Below, piece after piece: positions 19,245 to 28,133 of a stretch of DNA of 64,000 nt; position 1 is the first letter of the stretch, and each line of letters opens with the position of its first letter. Location: positions 186,001-250,000 of the forward strand of contig CAVZBR010000003.1 in assembly GCA_963773585.1 (NCBI GenBank), read 5' to 3'. The notes beneath the pieces were generated by a model that made no database searches, was not told where the DNA came from, and saw only the letters and a list, made by a program, of their open reading frames with translations. The translations under genes and the position numbers were made by a program. The stretch is from CAVXJN01 sp963773585. Lineage in GTDB: Bacteria; Pseudomonadota; Gammaproteobacteria; JASBUN01.

Positions 19245-19405
19245 CTAGCTGAGTTGATCACGGCGCGCTCGAACCTCGGCCACAGTGGATCAATGCCGCC
19301 ATCCCCGTAGGCTGTAGATATCCGCAAAGCTTCTTGCTCGTAGCTTGAGATGATCTGTCGAAGGTCATCTTCGGTTAACTTGCAGGGTCTTGCTCTATTT
19401 GCCAT
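19241..19405 (-). CDS. Small 54-residue protein coupled to hsdM1
   Basis: The ATG at 19405 lies inside the last codons of hsdM1 (11-bp overlap) and the frame ends where the next small gene begins (GTGA overlap). The sequence starts MANRARPCKLTEDDLRQIIS and continues EQEALRISTAYGDGGIDP, then LWPRFERAVINSAR. It is charged and helical. The tight overlaps on both sides suggest a real gene; the function is unknown. A small R-M modulator is possible but speculative. Confidence 0.5.
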   Translation of the reverse strand: MANRARPCKLTEDDLRQIISSYEQEALRISTAYGDGGIDPLWPRFERAVINSAR

Positions 19406-20981
19406 CGCCCTTTCTCCTTTTCGCTGCGCCTCCCATCAACCCAGATTGCTGCAGTAAGGCCTTCAGCCGATCTTCCGCTGCATACGCCGCCTGCAGCGAT
19501 TCCTTGAGGTTGGCGATGGCCTGATCGATGGTCATGGATTCCTCCTCGATCACCGGCTCCACGTAGCGGGGGATGTTCAGGTTGAAATCGTTCTCGCGGA
19601 TCTCGTCGAGCGTGACCACCCGGCAGATCCCTTCCACATCCTGATAGCCCTCATACCAGCGATGGATGTTGTCCACGTGTTCCGGCAGAAGCTCATTCTG
19701 GGCGCGGCCGGTCTTGAACTCCTTCGAGGCGTCGATGAACAGCACCTTCTGGCGGTGGGCCTTGGGCTTGCTGTCCCGGAAGACCAGCACGCAGGGCGCG
19801 AGACCGGTTCCGTAGAAAATGTTCTGGCCGAGGCCGATCACCGCTTCGAGGATGTCCATTTCCAGCAGCTTGCGCCGGATCTCGCCTTCCTTGGACATGC
19901 GGAACAGCACTCCATGGGGCAGCACCACAGCCATTCGGCCGGTCTTGCGGTGCCATGGACTTGATCATGTGCTGGACCCATGCATAGTCGCCGGATTTGG
20001 CACGGCGGGACCCTGCGAAGTTGCGCCCATAGGGATCGTTGATCCAGACCTCGTCACCCCACTTTTCCAGTGAGAACGGAGGATTGGCGATGACGCAGTC
20101 AAACGTGGCGAGGCTGTCGCCAGAGTAAAAGGCGGGATGCGCAGGGTGTCGCCGCGCTCGATATGGAAATCTTCGGCGCCATGGAGAAAGAGGTTCATTC
20201 GGGCGATGGAGGATGTCGTCAGGTTCTTTTCCTGGCCATAGAGCTTGCCCAGCATGAGGTTCTCGTCGCCGCCATGCTCTTTGACATAGTGCAGCGCTTC
20301 AAGCAGCATGCCGCCGGTCCCGCAGGCAGGGTCATAGATGGTTTCCCCGGCTTTGGGCGCAAGGATGCGGACCATCAGCGCGACCACGGAGCGCGGGGTA
20401 TAGAACTCGCCGGCCTTCTTGTTGGTGAGGTCGGCAAATTTCTTGATCAGGTATTCATAGGCCTGGCCGAGAATGTCCGCCTTGCAGTGCTCATTGCCCA
20501 GGTTGAGCGATGAGAAGTGTTCGATCAGGTCCTTGAGCAGTGCGTCCGAAAGGCGGTCTTTGTTGGTCCACTGGGCATCGCCGAAGATGCCGTGCAGGGT
20601 GTCCGGGTTGGCCTGCTCGATGCAGCGCATGGCCTTCTGGAGCGCATGGCCGATATTGGCGCTCTTGGCCCGGACATCTTTCCAATGGCAGCCCTCCGGA
20701 ACCTGGAACCGGTGGTTCTCGGGGAACTGGGCAAATTCTACGTCGCCGTCGGACTCTTCCAGGGCACGCGCATACTCCTCGTCATAGACGTCGGAGACCC
20801 GCTTGAAGAACAGCAGCGGGAAGATGTAGGTCTTGAAGTCCGCCGCGTCCACAGGGCCGCGGAGAATATTGGCGGCTTCCCAGAGCGCCCCAGACAGGGT
20901 GCTGATATCCATCGAGGACTGCTTGGATGTCTGGCGCCGGCCGCTGCGGGACTGCGCGGCTGCGATATCATCGCTCGCCAT
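19395..20981 (-). pseudogene. hsdM: hsdM1, type I methyltransferase subunit, two frameshifts
   Basis: Begins MASDDIAAAQ and shows the HsdM_N helical domain (FKTYIFPLLFFKRVSDVYDEE), motif I DPACGTGGML, and, in a shifted frame, VIANPPFSLEKWGDEV (motif IV). A base is missing near 20135 (after RGDTLR) and one is extra near 19958 (before RMAVVLPHGVLF). The C-terminal third, in its third frame, is well preserved and ends in the usual coiled coil. Corrected length is about 528 residues. It follows the ribbon-helix-helix gene by 6 bp. With the intact hsdM at 17.5-19.0 kb this makes two M genes in one operon; this copy is inactive as read. Confidence 0.9.
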
Positions 20982-20987
20982 TCTGTT

Positions 20988-21191
20988 TCACTTCTTATCT
21001 GACGACGGTTGGGCCGTGTTCGCCGAGGTGGCTGCAGCGATGGGGATACCGGCGCGTCCGCAATAGTCCCGGATTAACACCTCAACCATATTCGCAATGG
21101 ATCGATGCTCCCGACTGGCTGCAGTGCGGAGGGCTTCCTTCAACTGCGGTTCTATGCGAAACGTTAGCGTTGTGGATTTTGCGGCGGGCAT
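20988..21191 (-). CDS. Ribbon-helix-helix (CopG/Arc-type) regulator preceding the R-M genes
   Basis: A 67-residue protein from the ATG at 21191. Its start MPAAKSTTLTFRIEPQLKEA gives the beta strand (TLTFRIEP) and first helix of a ribbon-helix-helix domain; ASREHRSIANMVEVLIRDY supplies the second helix with its turn. A polar tail follows. It ends 6 bp before hsdM1, so it is probably the first gene of the R-M operon and its autoregulator. A TTG at 21215 would add eight residues but would run into the inverted repeat described separately. Antitoxins share this fold, but no partner toxin is adjacent. Confidence 0.75.
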   Translation of the reverse strand: MPAAKSTTLTFRIEPQLKEALRTAASREHRSIANMVEVLIRDYCGRAGIPIAAATSANTAQPSSDKK

Positions 21192-21214
21192 CAGCAGACC
21201 TACGAGTGCTGTCA

Positions 21215-21237
21215 ATGTACTGCACTTTACAGTATAT
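21215..21237. promoter_or_regulatory. Inverted repeat upstream of the RHH gene, likely operator
   Basis: ATGTACTG (21215-21222) and CAGTATAT (21230-21237) are inverted repeats matching at 7 of 8 positions around a 7-bp spacer. They lie 24-46 bp upstream of the RHH start codon, where autorepression would act. RHH dimers usually bind such short symmetric sites. Confidence 0.55.
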
Positions 21238-21346
21238 GCCTTGTTAACTCAATGGATATATGCGCGCCGGCCAGGCTGCCACGCTCTTGCGCTTCGACAC
21301 GGATAGCGGACTGCGTTCGAGGTCTTTCTTCTGCATCGAGCGCGCC

Positions 21347-22864
21347 TCAGCCGAGTTCCGGAAACTCGGCTGCCGCCAGATCTGGGTCGACCTCGTCGCC
21401 GTCGAGATCCGCGGTCACGCTCGCCGGCAGCTGCTTGCGCGCCTTGGCCCCTAGTTTCCGCAACGCCTCGGCGCGCCCCACCAACGCGCCTTTGCCACTG
21501 ACGAGCCGATTGTGGGCGGTATCGTAGGCTTGGCGCGCTTGGGTCAGGCGGCTCCCCACGTCCTCAAGCGCTTCAACGAAGCCGACAAGCTTGTCGTACA
21601 GGTCGCCAGCGCGACTTGCGATCTCCTCAGCATTCCGGTTCTGACTTTCGACGCGCCAGATGCTGTTGATGGTGCGCAGGGTCGCGAGCAGGGTCGACGG
21701 ACTGACCAGCATGATGCGCTGCTCGAAGGCGTCGCTCGGGAGCGCAGGGTCGTACTGCAGGGCGAGCATATGGGCGGGCTCGATGGGCACGAAGAGCAGA
21801 ACGAAGTCGAGGGTGTTTACCCCGACCAGGTCGTCATACTTCTTTGCGGACAGGCCGCGGATGTGGGTGCGCACCGACTGGATATGCTGCTTGATGGCTG
21901 TCTCCCGCTCGACGTCGGTCTCGGCAGCGGCATAGCGCTCGTACGCGCTAAGGGATACCTTGGCGTCGATGATGATGTCGCGGTCCTCTGGAAGGTGCAC
22001 CACCACGTCCGGTGCCCGGCGTCGTCCATCGTCGTCCTGTAAGCTCGCCTGCACCACGTATTCCCGGCCTTTGGCAAGGCCGGACTTCTCCAGAATACTC
22101 TCCAATACCACTTCGCCCCAGTTACCTTGGGTCTTGTTGTTCCCCTTGAGCGCCTTGGTGAGGTTGACCGCATCCTCGCTGATCTGCTGATTCAGTCTAT
22201 GCAGGTTTTGAATCTGAGCATGCAACGACACGCGATCTTTTGACTCCTTATCGTAGACGTCTTCGATTTTCTTTCGGAAATCGCCCAGCTGTTCGCGCAG
22301 TGGATTGAGCACCGTCTCGAGGTGACTCTTGTTCTGCGTAGTGAACTTCTCGCCCTTCTCCTCGAAGATACGGTTGGCCAAGTTCTGGAATTCCTCTGTG
22401 AGGTGCTGGCGCGCCTCTTGCAGTAGCGCGAGCTTCTCCTCGGCCTGCTTGCGCTGCTCCGCGAGGGTCGTCTCCAGCGTGCTGACGTGTGAGCGGAGGT
22501 CAGAGGTTTCCTTAGCTGCGGCATCGGCGTCAACTTCTCTTCGGCGTCGCGCCTCGTCGAGCTTCTGTTCGAGTTCCGGGAGCCGTTCGGCGCGGGCTTC
22601 CAGTGCAGCCCTCTGGCTGCGGAGGTCCCCCAGTTCCGCTCGCAGCGTCTGGACAGTTTCACTGAGCTGATTGCCGTCGCTACGCAGGGTTTCGAGCTCG
22701 GTCTCGCGCTGCCGGAGCCGCTCGGCTATTTGTGCCTCGGTTGCCGCCCGCTCTTGCCGGATCCGCTCGAAGGCAAGCGCGCACCGGCCCTTGACTACAA
22801 GCCAGACGATCCCCGCACTCAGCAGCGCGCAGCCGAATCCAACACCGACGATCAGTAGTTCCAT
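21347..22864 (-). CDS. rmuC: RmuC family DNA recombination protein
   Basis: RmuC limits inversions and other rearrangements at repeats; its C-terminal domain is a PD-(D/E)xK nuclease-like fold. The 505-residue product has one N-terminal membrane anchor (residues about 3-25), a coiled coil to about 170, and the conserved core NNKTQGNWGEVVLESILEKSG, followed by RDIIIDAKVSLSAY (the D...ExK-like region) and LDFVLLFVPIEPA. Length and order match the family. It is intact and monocistronic. It may be core genome at the right border of the defence island. Confidence 0.93.
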   Translation of the reverse strand: MELLIVGVGFGCALLSAGIVWLVVKGRCALAFERIRQERAATEAQIAERLRQRETELETLRSDGNQLSETVQTLRAELGDLRSQRAALEARAERLPELEQKLDEARRRREVDADAAAKETSDLRSHVSTLETTLAEQRKQAEEKLALLQEARQHLTEEFQNLANRIFEEKGEKFTTQNKSHLETVLNPLREQLGDFRKKIEDVYDKESKDRVSLHAQIQNLHRLNQQISEDAVNLTKALKGNNKTQGNWGEVVLESILEKSGLAKGREYVVQASLQDDDGRRRAPDVVVHLPEDRDIIIDAKVSLSAYERYAAAETDVERETAIKQHIQSVRTHIRGLSAKKYDDLVGVNTLDFVLLFVPIEPAHMLALQYDPALPSDAFEQRIMLVSPSTLLATLRTINSIWRVESQNRNAEEIASRAGDLYDKLVGFVEALEDVGSRLTQARQAYDTAHNRLVSGKGALVGRAEALRKLGAKARKQLPASVTADLDGDEVDPDLAAAEFPELG

Positions 22865-22955
22865 AAGCCCCCCAAAGACTTTCCGCTTCCCTAATAGTTA
22901 AAGTAGGCGCCCTCCCTGGCACCCGAACAAACCTCGGCAGCGTGCGCCCTGCCGC

Positions 22956-23240
22956 TCAGTGGCGATGTAGTCGCCCCTGTCGGTGCCCCACCGTGATGAT
23001 GCTGCCGTCAAGGCCCACCACCGCATATGCGTTCATGTGTTTCTCCAGCCGTAGATAACCGTCCCGGCCCAATGCCCGGCGCACTCTTTTTCGCGCCGCA
23101 TGATCAAATACCAGTATCCGGGCTCCACGATGGTCATGCACGGCGCATCCGAACTGATGCAGGCGCTCCACCACGCCTTCGGAAATCCCCCGTTGCTGCA
23201 TTCGGGCCCGGGCATGTTTGGTCAGTGCGAGCTCGCTCAT
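22956..23240 (-). CDS. DUF4258 family small protein
   Basis: A 94-residue protein beginning ELALTKHARARMQQRGISE, the hallmark of DUF4258 (the T-x-H-A-x-x-R-M-x-x-R-G-I pattern), followed by FDHAARKRVRRALG and ending with IITVGHRQGRLHRH. The family has a small RelE-like fold and often appears with toxin-antitoxin or mobile genes, but no biochemical role is established. No partner antitoxin lies next to it. A ribosome site (GGAGG) precedes the ATG. Confidence 0.75.
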   Translation of the reverse strand: MSELALTKHARARMQQRGISEGVVERLHQFGCAVHDHRGARILVFDHAARKRVRRALGRDGYLRLEKHMNAYAVVGLDGSIITVGHRQGRLHRH

Positions 23241-23357
23241 AGCATTTCCTCCCCCCGTTCGTCGTTTCGGGAGTCAGAATGCCAGATGCCAGGCTCAGGA
23301 CGTGAGCCACCCCAAAGAAATTCCATGAGCCGGAAGAAAAGGGAGAACGAGCGCCCT

Positions 23358-24333
23358 TCAGGCGTAGCGTTGCACCGTTCGCTCGAGCGCTTCTTTGACT
23401 CCCCGTATGAGCGAAGGCGGCGCTTCAACCGTGACCTCTGGTCCATGGCGCAAGATATCCATGATCAATTCCCGATCGTCACTATACGGAATTTCAAGGA
23501 CGAAAAAGCCGTCCTTGTCGAACCATCCTTTCTGTTTGGCGTGCCAGCGCTCGCAGGCGACCCATCGCGCACGCTCGGGGCTGAAGCGCAGGCGCGCGGT
23601 CTCGCTGGCTCGCCCCCCGAAAATCCCGTATCCGGCCCCGAGCACCTCATCGAGGATCTTGTCGGCGACCGGCTTCCGCGACTTTTCGAGCGGGACCGCA
23701 GCGCGAATGCTTTCCATCCCGAAGCTGCGCACGCCATCGCGCAGATGACACCAGGCTTCCAGATACCAGTTGTCGCGGTAGTACGTCAGCCGCTGGGGCG
23801 AGATCTCCCGTTCAGTCTCTTCATCGCGGGCGCGGTTGTAATGGGTGATCTTTAACCGCTTGCCCAACAGGGTGGCGCTGCTGATCACCTCGAAATTCTC
23901 GGAAGTGACCGGGCGCCCATAGATATTCAGAACCCGGATACGGCGGCGGACTTCGCGGCTGGGGTGGTCCTGGCCGCCGAGCAACATCTCGATGCGCTCC
24001 CCTAGCGGTGCGAGATGCGGAGCGAGAAGCCCGGGTTGCAGGTTCTCTAGCAATGACTGCATCGTGAGCAGCGCATGGATTTCCGATGCATTGAACCACG
24101 GAGCGCGGCATATCTGCTGTAGTGGCACGCGGATCACTGGATCGATACGATAGCCACCGCCTTCGGCGTCCCACAGATACGGGGACTCCGAAGCGGTCTC
24201 GCAGGTACTCGAGATCGCGCTTGAAGGTGGCGAGCGAAACCTCGAGCTGATCCAAAAAGACATGGCGCGGAACCGGTCGCACATTGCTGCGCAGGATCTG
24301 CTCGATGCGATAGAAGCGTTCGGTTCTATCCAT
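23358..24333 (-). pseudogene. WYL-domain transcriptional regulator, one frameshift
   Basis: The start MDRTERFYRIEQILRSN and FLDQLEVSLATFKRDLEYLRDRF form a DeoR-like helix-turn-helix. The WYL ligand-binding region follows with YRDNWYLEAWCHLRDGVRSF and a WCX-like C-terminus (EIPYSDDRELIMDIL). An extra G near 24190 shifts the frame directly after YLRDRFG; removing it continues SPYLWDAEGGGYRIDP. Corrected length is about 325 residues. WYL regulators frequently control defence genes. It is divergent from the HD gene at 24528, so it may have regulated that gene. Confidence 0.85.
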
Positions 24334-24527
24334 CGCCCCCCCGTTTCGTCTTTGTTCTTGAATGGCGCCGCGTCCCACTACACAGCGTTTGGGCCGCGCG
24401 TGTACATGCGGTATCTTAACCGAGGGGCCTGCGCCGCACGAGCACTGCGATTGATTGGAGAATTGGTGCACGATCCCGATACCGAGATCTTGAAGGTCTC
24501 ATTGCAGCGCAGTATTCAGGAGGATTC

Positions 24528-25079
24528 GTGGAGATCTCACAAAGCCAACTCGGAGGACTCGTAAAAGCGATCGCTTTTGCCGCTGACAAGCACCGTAATC
24601 AACGTCGCAAAGATGCTGAGGCCTCGCCCTACATCAATCACCCGATCGCTCTGACGAATGTGCTTGCCAACGAAGGGAGCGTAGAGGATGTGACGGTCCT
24701 CTGCGCAGCCGTATTGCACGACACCATCGAAGACACCGAAACCACCGAGGATGAGTTGCGTGCAATATTCGGTCAGGACGTGGCTTCCGTGGTTCTTGAG
24801 GTCACCGACGATAAATCGCTACCGAAGGACGTTCGAAAACAATTGCAGATTCGCCATGCAGCGAATATCTCGTCCGCGCCGAAACTCGTAAAGCTGGCCG
24901 ACAAGATCTGCAATCTGCGAGACATCCTGGCATCCCCTCCGGCCGATTGGTCGACCGAGCGCAAGGATGCCTACTTCAGCTGGGCCAGCAGGGTCGTTGA
25001 CGGTCTCCGCGGAGTGCATCCGGTCCTCGAACTGCAACGGGTCCAGCAAACCACCCAACGCGAAAAACCCAGTGAATGA
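24528..25079 (+). CDS. HD-domain small alarmone hydrolase-like protein (RelH/MESH1 type)
   Basis: The 183-residue protein starts at GTG 24528 behind AGGAGGA. It contains the (p)ppGpp hydrolase HD signature of RelA/SpoT enzymes: AADKHRNQRRK, YINHPIALTNVL, then AAVLHDTIEDTE, and KLVKLADKICNLRDI. There is no synthetase domain, so it should hydrolyse (p)ppGpp or a related nucleotide such as NADPH. Length fits stand-alone MESH1-like enzymes. Its last 104 bp overlap the 3' end of the convergent DedA gene. It is divergent from the broken WYL regulator. Confidence 0.85.
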   Translation: MEISQSQLGGLVKAIAFAADKHRNQRRKDAEASPYINHPIALTNVLANEGSVEDVTVLCAAVLHDTIEDTETTEDELRAIFGQDVASVVLEVTDDKSLPKDVRKQLQIRHAANISSAPKLVKLADKICNLRDILASPPADWSTERKDAYFSWASRVVDGLRGVHPVLELQRVQQTTQREKPSE

Positions 25080-25611
25080 ACCACAAGACGAACCAGGTTA
25101 GCGCGGCAAGCAGGACCAGCAGGGCCCCCAGCCGTGCTGCGACCGCACCCGCCAAAGCGAGTGAGGCGCCAAAGGCCATACCGGGAAACAGGTACGCCGG
25201 CGCCCAAGCGAGCGCTGACAAGACATTCACGCCATAGAAAGCCACCGGCCACATCCCGAGCATCCCGGCAACGCCGGGAATGATCGGACGCACTGGGCCG
25301 ACAAAGCGGCCGAACAAAACGCTTTTGCCGCCATGGCGTCGAAAGAAATTCTCCCCACGCGACAACCACTCCGGGTGGCGCCGGAACGGCCAAAGGGTTC
25401 GCAACCGCTCACGATAGTGATGGCCGACCCAATAGCTGATGCCGTCCCCGATAATCGCGCCCGCCACGGCGGCAAACAGTGTTGGCCAAAAACCAACCGC
25501 ACCCAAGGCGACGAGTGCCCCCGCGGCGACCATGACAGCCGCGCCTGGCACGATCAAGCCCACCACCGCCAGCGATTCGGCTGCGGCGGTAAGAAAAACC
25601 ACAGCGGTCAC
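24976..25611 (-). CDS. DedA family inner-membrane protein
   Basis: DedA proteins are inner-membrane proteins linked to undecaprenyl-phosphate or lipid flipping and proton homeostasis. The product has the family core GLIVPGAAVMVAAG, GDGISYWVGHHY, then FGRFVGPVRPIIPGVAGM, with four to five membrane helices. The start is uncertain. GTG at 25611 is given, but the frame continues upstream with DIHSLLSWVSQHPHW, which belongs to the family, and a good SD (GGGGAGG, 25668-25674) precedes an ATC at 25659, not an ATG. The last ~35 residues overlap the convergent HD gene and are not conserved-looking, so the 3' end may have been displaced by rearrangement. It lies 33 bp behind the MFS gene if the upstream start is used. 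Confidence 0.8.
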   Translation of the reverse strand: MTAVVFLTAAAESLAVVGLIVPGAAVMVAAGALVALGAVGFWPTLFAAVAGAIIGDGISYWVGHHYRERLRTLWPFRRHPEWLSRGENFFRRHGGKSVLFGRFVGPVRPIIPGVAGMLGMWPVAFYGVNVLSALAWAPAYLFPGMAFGASLALAGAVAARLGALLVLLAALTWFVLWFIHWVFRVGWFAGPVAVRGPDALRGDRQRPCWPS

Positions 25612-25691
25612 CCAGTGGGGATGCTGACTAACCCAGCTCAGGAGCGAATGGATATCGATGAACCTTGCCTCCCCAATAAAGTTGCCGTTGG

Positions 25692-26891
25692 CTAAGCGCG
25701 CGCCTGACCAAGAAGTTCTTTAACTGCAATCGCCGCCAGGGCAAACACACAAAATAAGACCCCGGCATAGAAGGTGAAAGACGCCCCCAGCCGGTCCCAC
25801 AACAGGCCAGCCAAGACGCTGGCGACCAACATCGTCAGGCCGCTGAGCAGATTGAAGAACCCGAATGCCGTGCCGCGCAGATCGGCCGGTGCCGTATCGG
25901 CGACCATGGTTGCCAGCAGTCCCTGGGTGATACCCATGTGCAATCCCCACAGGCCGACGCCGAGAAACACTACGTCCCAGTCATCCGCATAGGCCAGCAC
26001 CAGGTCGGCGCCGATCAGAACCACCAGGCCGAGCGCCAAAAGCCGGGTATGACTCATCCGGTCCGACAGACTGCCGAAGGGATAAGCGGTGATCGCATAG
26101 ACCAGGTTCATCGCCACCAGCACCAGCGGTATCCAGCCCACCGGCAGCCCGCCTTGCTGGGCACGCAGGATCAGAAACGCCTCGCTGAACCGCGCCAGGG
26201 TAAATATGGCGCCGATCGCGACCACCCACCAATAGGCGCCGCTCAGCCGCTTGAGCTCCCGCCAGTGGATGGGATTGACGCGCTTCTCGCGCGGGTGCCG
26301 CTCCGGTTCCCGTACCCCAAACAGCAACAATGCAACAGCAAGGACGCCCGGAATCACCGCAAACCAGAACACCGCACGAAAATCATTGGACCACAGCAGC
26401 ATCAATCCTACCGCCAGTAGCGGTCCGATGAACGCGCCGATCGTGTCGAGCGATTGACGTAAACCATAGGCCGCTCCACGCACTTCGGCTGGTGCCAAAT
26501 CGGCCACCAAGGCATCTCTCGGTGCGCCCCGAATTCCCTTGCCGATCCGGTCCACAAACCGCGCGGTGAACACCATGCCGGCGCTCGTCGCGATGGCGAA
26601 CAGCGGTTTACTCAGCGCGCCGAGGGCGTAACCGACGACCGCCAGCGCCTTGCGCCGGCCCAGGTAATCGCTCACTGTGCCAGAGAAGACTTTGACGATC
26701 AGCGCGGCCGCCTCCGCAGTGCCTTCGATCAACCCGACCGTGAAGGCGCTCGCGCCCAGAACCGAGACTAGAAACACCGGCAGCAGGCTGTGGATGAGCT
26801 CTGAAGAGATATCCATCAGCAGGCTGACGAAGCCCAGCATCCAGATGCTCAATGGGATCTTGGGGATGTTCTTCTTGTTGTACGTGTCCAT
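25692..26891 (-). CDS. Major facilitator superfamily transporter
   Basis: A 399-residue protein with about 12 membrane helices. The MFS loop 2-3 motif appears as SDYLGRRKALAVVG and its second-half repeat as GSLSDRMSHTRLLALG. IGKGIRGAPRDALVADLAP is typical of a subfamily of predicted drug or metal-linked exporters with unassigned substrate. It is intact and is followed closely by dedA on the same strand. The upstream neighbours are decayed metal-response genes, which hints at, but does not prove, a metal or stress role. Confidence 0.88.
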   Translation of the reverse strand: MDTYNKKNIPKIPLSIWMLGFVSLLMDISSELIHSLLPVFLVSVLGASAFTVGLIEGTAEAAALIVKVFSGTVSDYLGRRKALAVVGYALGALSKPLFAIATSAGMVFTARFVDRIGKGIRGAPRDALVADLAPAEVRGAAYGLRQSLDTIGAFIGPLLAVGLMLLWSNDFRAVFWFAVIPGVLAVALLLFGVREPERHPREKRVNPIHWRELKRLSGAYWWVVAIGAIFTLARFSEAFLILRAQQGGLPVGWIPLVLVAMNLVYAITAYPFGSLSDRMSHTRLLALGLVVLIGADLVLAYADDWDVVFLGVGLWGLHMGITQGLLATMVADTAPADLRGTAFGFFNLLSGLTMLVASVLAGLLWDRLGASFTFYAGVLFCVFALAAIAVKELLGQARA

Positions 26892-26960
26892 TGATGGCTA
26901 CTGTAAAGAACGTCTTTCGTTGCGTGCATCTTGTATGATGTGCAACCCACCTTTCACCAC

Positions 26961-27505
26961 TTAGCCCGCGATGACCGTCCCGATGAATAAATCAGGATAC
27001 GATGAGCCCGACCGCGCGACTAACAGCCCAGCGGTGATGACCTCCAGATTGGCGATGACATCGTTCTTGGAAAAGATCCAGCTGGCACGCACGTGGACAT
27101 TGCCGTTTTGGTGCCGGGCGATTAGAGCCAGACAGGTGGTGTTGGCGGCGAGAGCGGCGAGTCCCACACCCGATCATCGGCGAGGACACCGGCCCGCTCC
27201 CTGCGATGAAGCGGTGCAGGACATCCACCAGCACGCCGATGCCGAGCAGCGCCTGCAGCACGCCGCTCAGGGTAGCGGCCAGGATCTTCGCTGCGCCCCA
27301 CCGCATAGAGGGCTACAGAGGGCTACCCCCCATACCGTCGCGTCGGCAAGCATGTCCAGGAGTCGGCGGTCAAGGCCGTGGACTGGCGCACGATACCGGA
27401 CACGTTCTCCAGCAGGAACATCAATGCGTTGATGGCCAGCAGTACGATCAATACGCGGCTTTCCGCTTTGTTTCTTATCTCGACTTCACAACCGCAACCC
27501 GACAT
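26961..27505 (-). pseudogene. Cation diffusion facilitator (CDF) transporter remnant
   Basis: The start MSGCGCEVEIRNKAESRVL, behind GAGGAGA, and the helix LIVLLAINALMFLLENVSGI are those of a CDF heavy-metal exporter. Later pieces in other frames give ATLSGVLQALLGIGVLVDVL and KNDVIANLEVITAGLLVA, also CDF. At least two frame changes lie between about 27350 and 27170, one next to a tandem 10-bp duplication (AGAGGGCTAC twice, plus strand, 27306-27325). The end is truncated after DLFIGTVIAG. The gene is non-functional. Confidence 0.8.
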
Positions 27506-27549
27506 CCGTCTCCTCTATGTTTCAAATTAGCTGGAATGCGATACCCTTC

Positions 27550-28133
27550 CTATCTGCGCAGCCTGCAGATGGCGACATCGACGACGTTGCTGTCGCCGTC
27601 GAAATTCATGTCCCACACCTGCTCGGCAAGCCTGATACGGGTCAGCACCTCACCGGGATGCCGAAGCAGGTATTCCAGTAGACGGTATTACTGAGGTGCG
27701 AGGTCGTGCGCCGTTCCCGCCCGGGATACTTTGTGTCGAAATCAGCGAGCCGCAACACGTCCGGTTGCCGCGCTGGCGCCCGCCGCAACGCGTTGCGAAC
27801 CCGTGCATGCAGCTCCGAAAAGGCAAAAGGCTTGACCAGATAGTCGTCGGCCTCCATATCACGGCCATTCACCCGTTAGGAGACGGCATCCAGCGCCGTT
27901 AGCAGCGTCACCGGCTGATGTGGGCTACGTGACGGGATTTTTTGGAGTACGTGCGAATCGCCCTGCTGGGGTAACGTGAGATCGAGAACGATGGCGTCAT
28001 AATCTCCGGTAAGGGCCAGATGAAGTCCATCCATCCCATCCGCAGCGACGTCGGCCACAAAGCCTTCCTCAGTGAACCCACGTTTCACAAACGCCGCGGT
28101 CTTTGGCTCATCCTCAACAATCAGAATTTTCAT
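27550..28133 (-). pseudogene. CusR/CzcR-like response regulator remnant
   Basis: The receiver domain reads MKILIVEDEPKTAAFVKRGF, then VLDLTLPQ (phospho-acceptor Asp) and DDYLVKPFAF (conserved Lys). The winged helix survives as LLRHPGEVLTRIRLAEQVW and NVVDVAICRLRR. A TAA at about 27889 replaces the codon after DAVS, and part of the linker and winged helix near 27700 is deleted with a frame change. In metal-resistance clusters this regulator sits before a CDF gene, as here. No sensor kinase remains. Confidence 0.85.
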
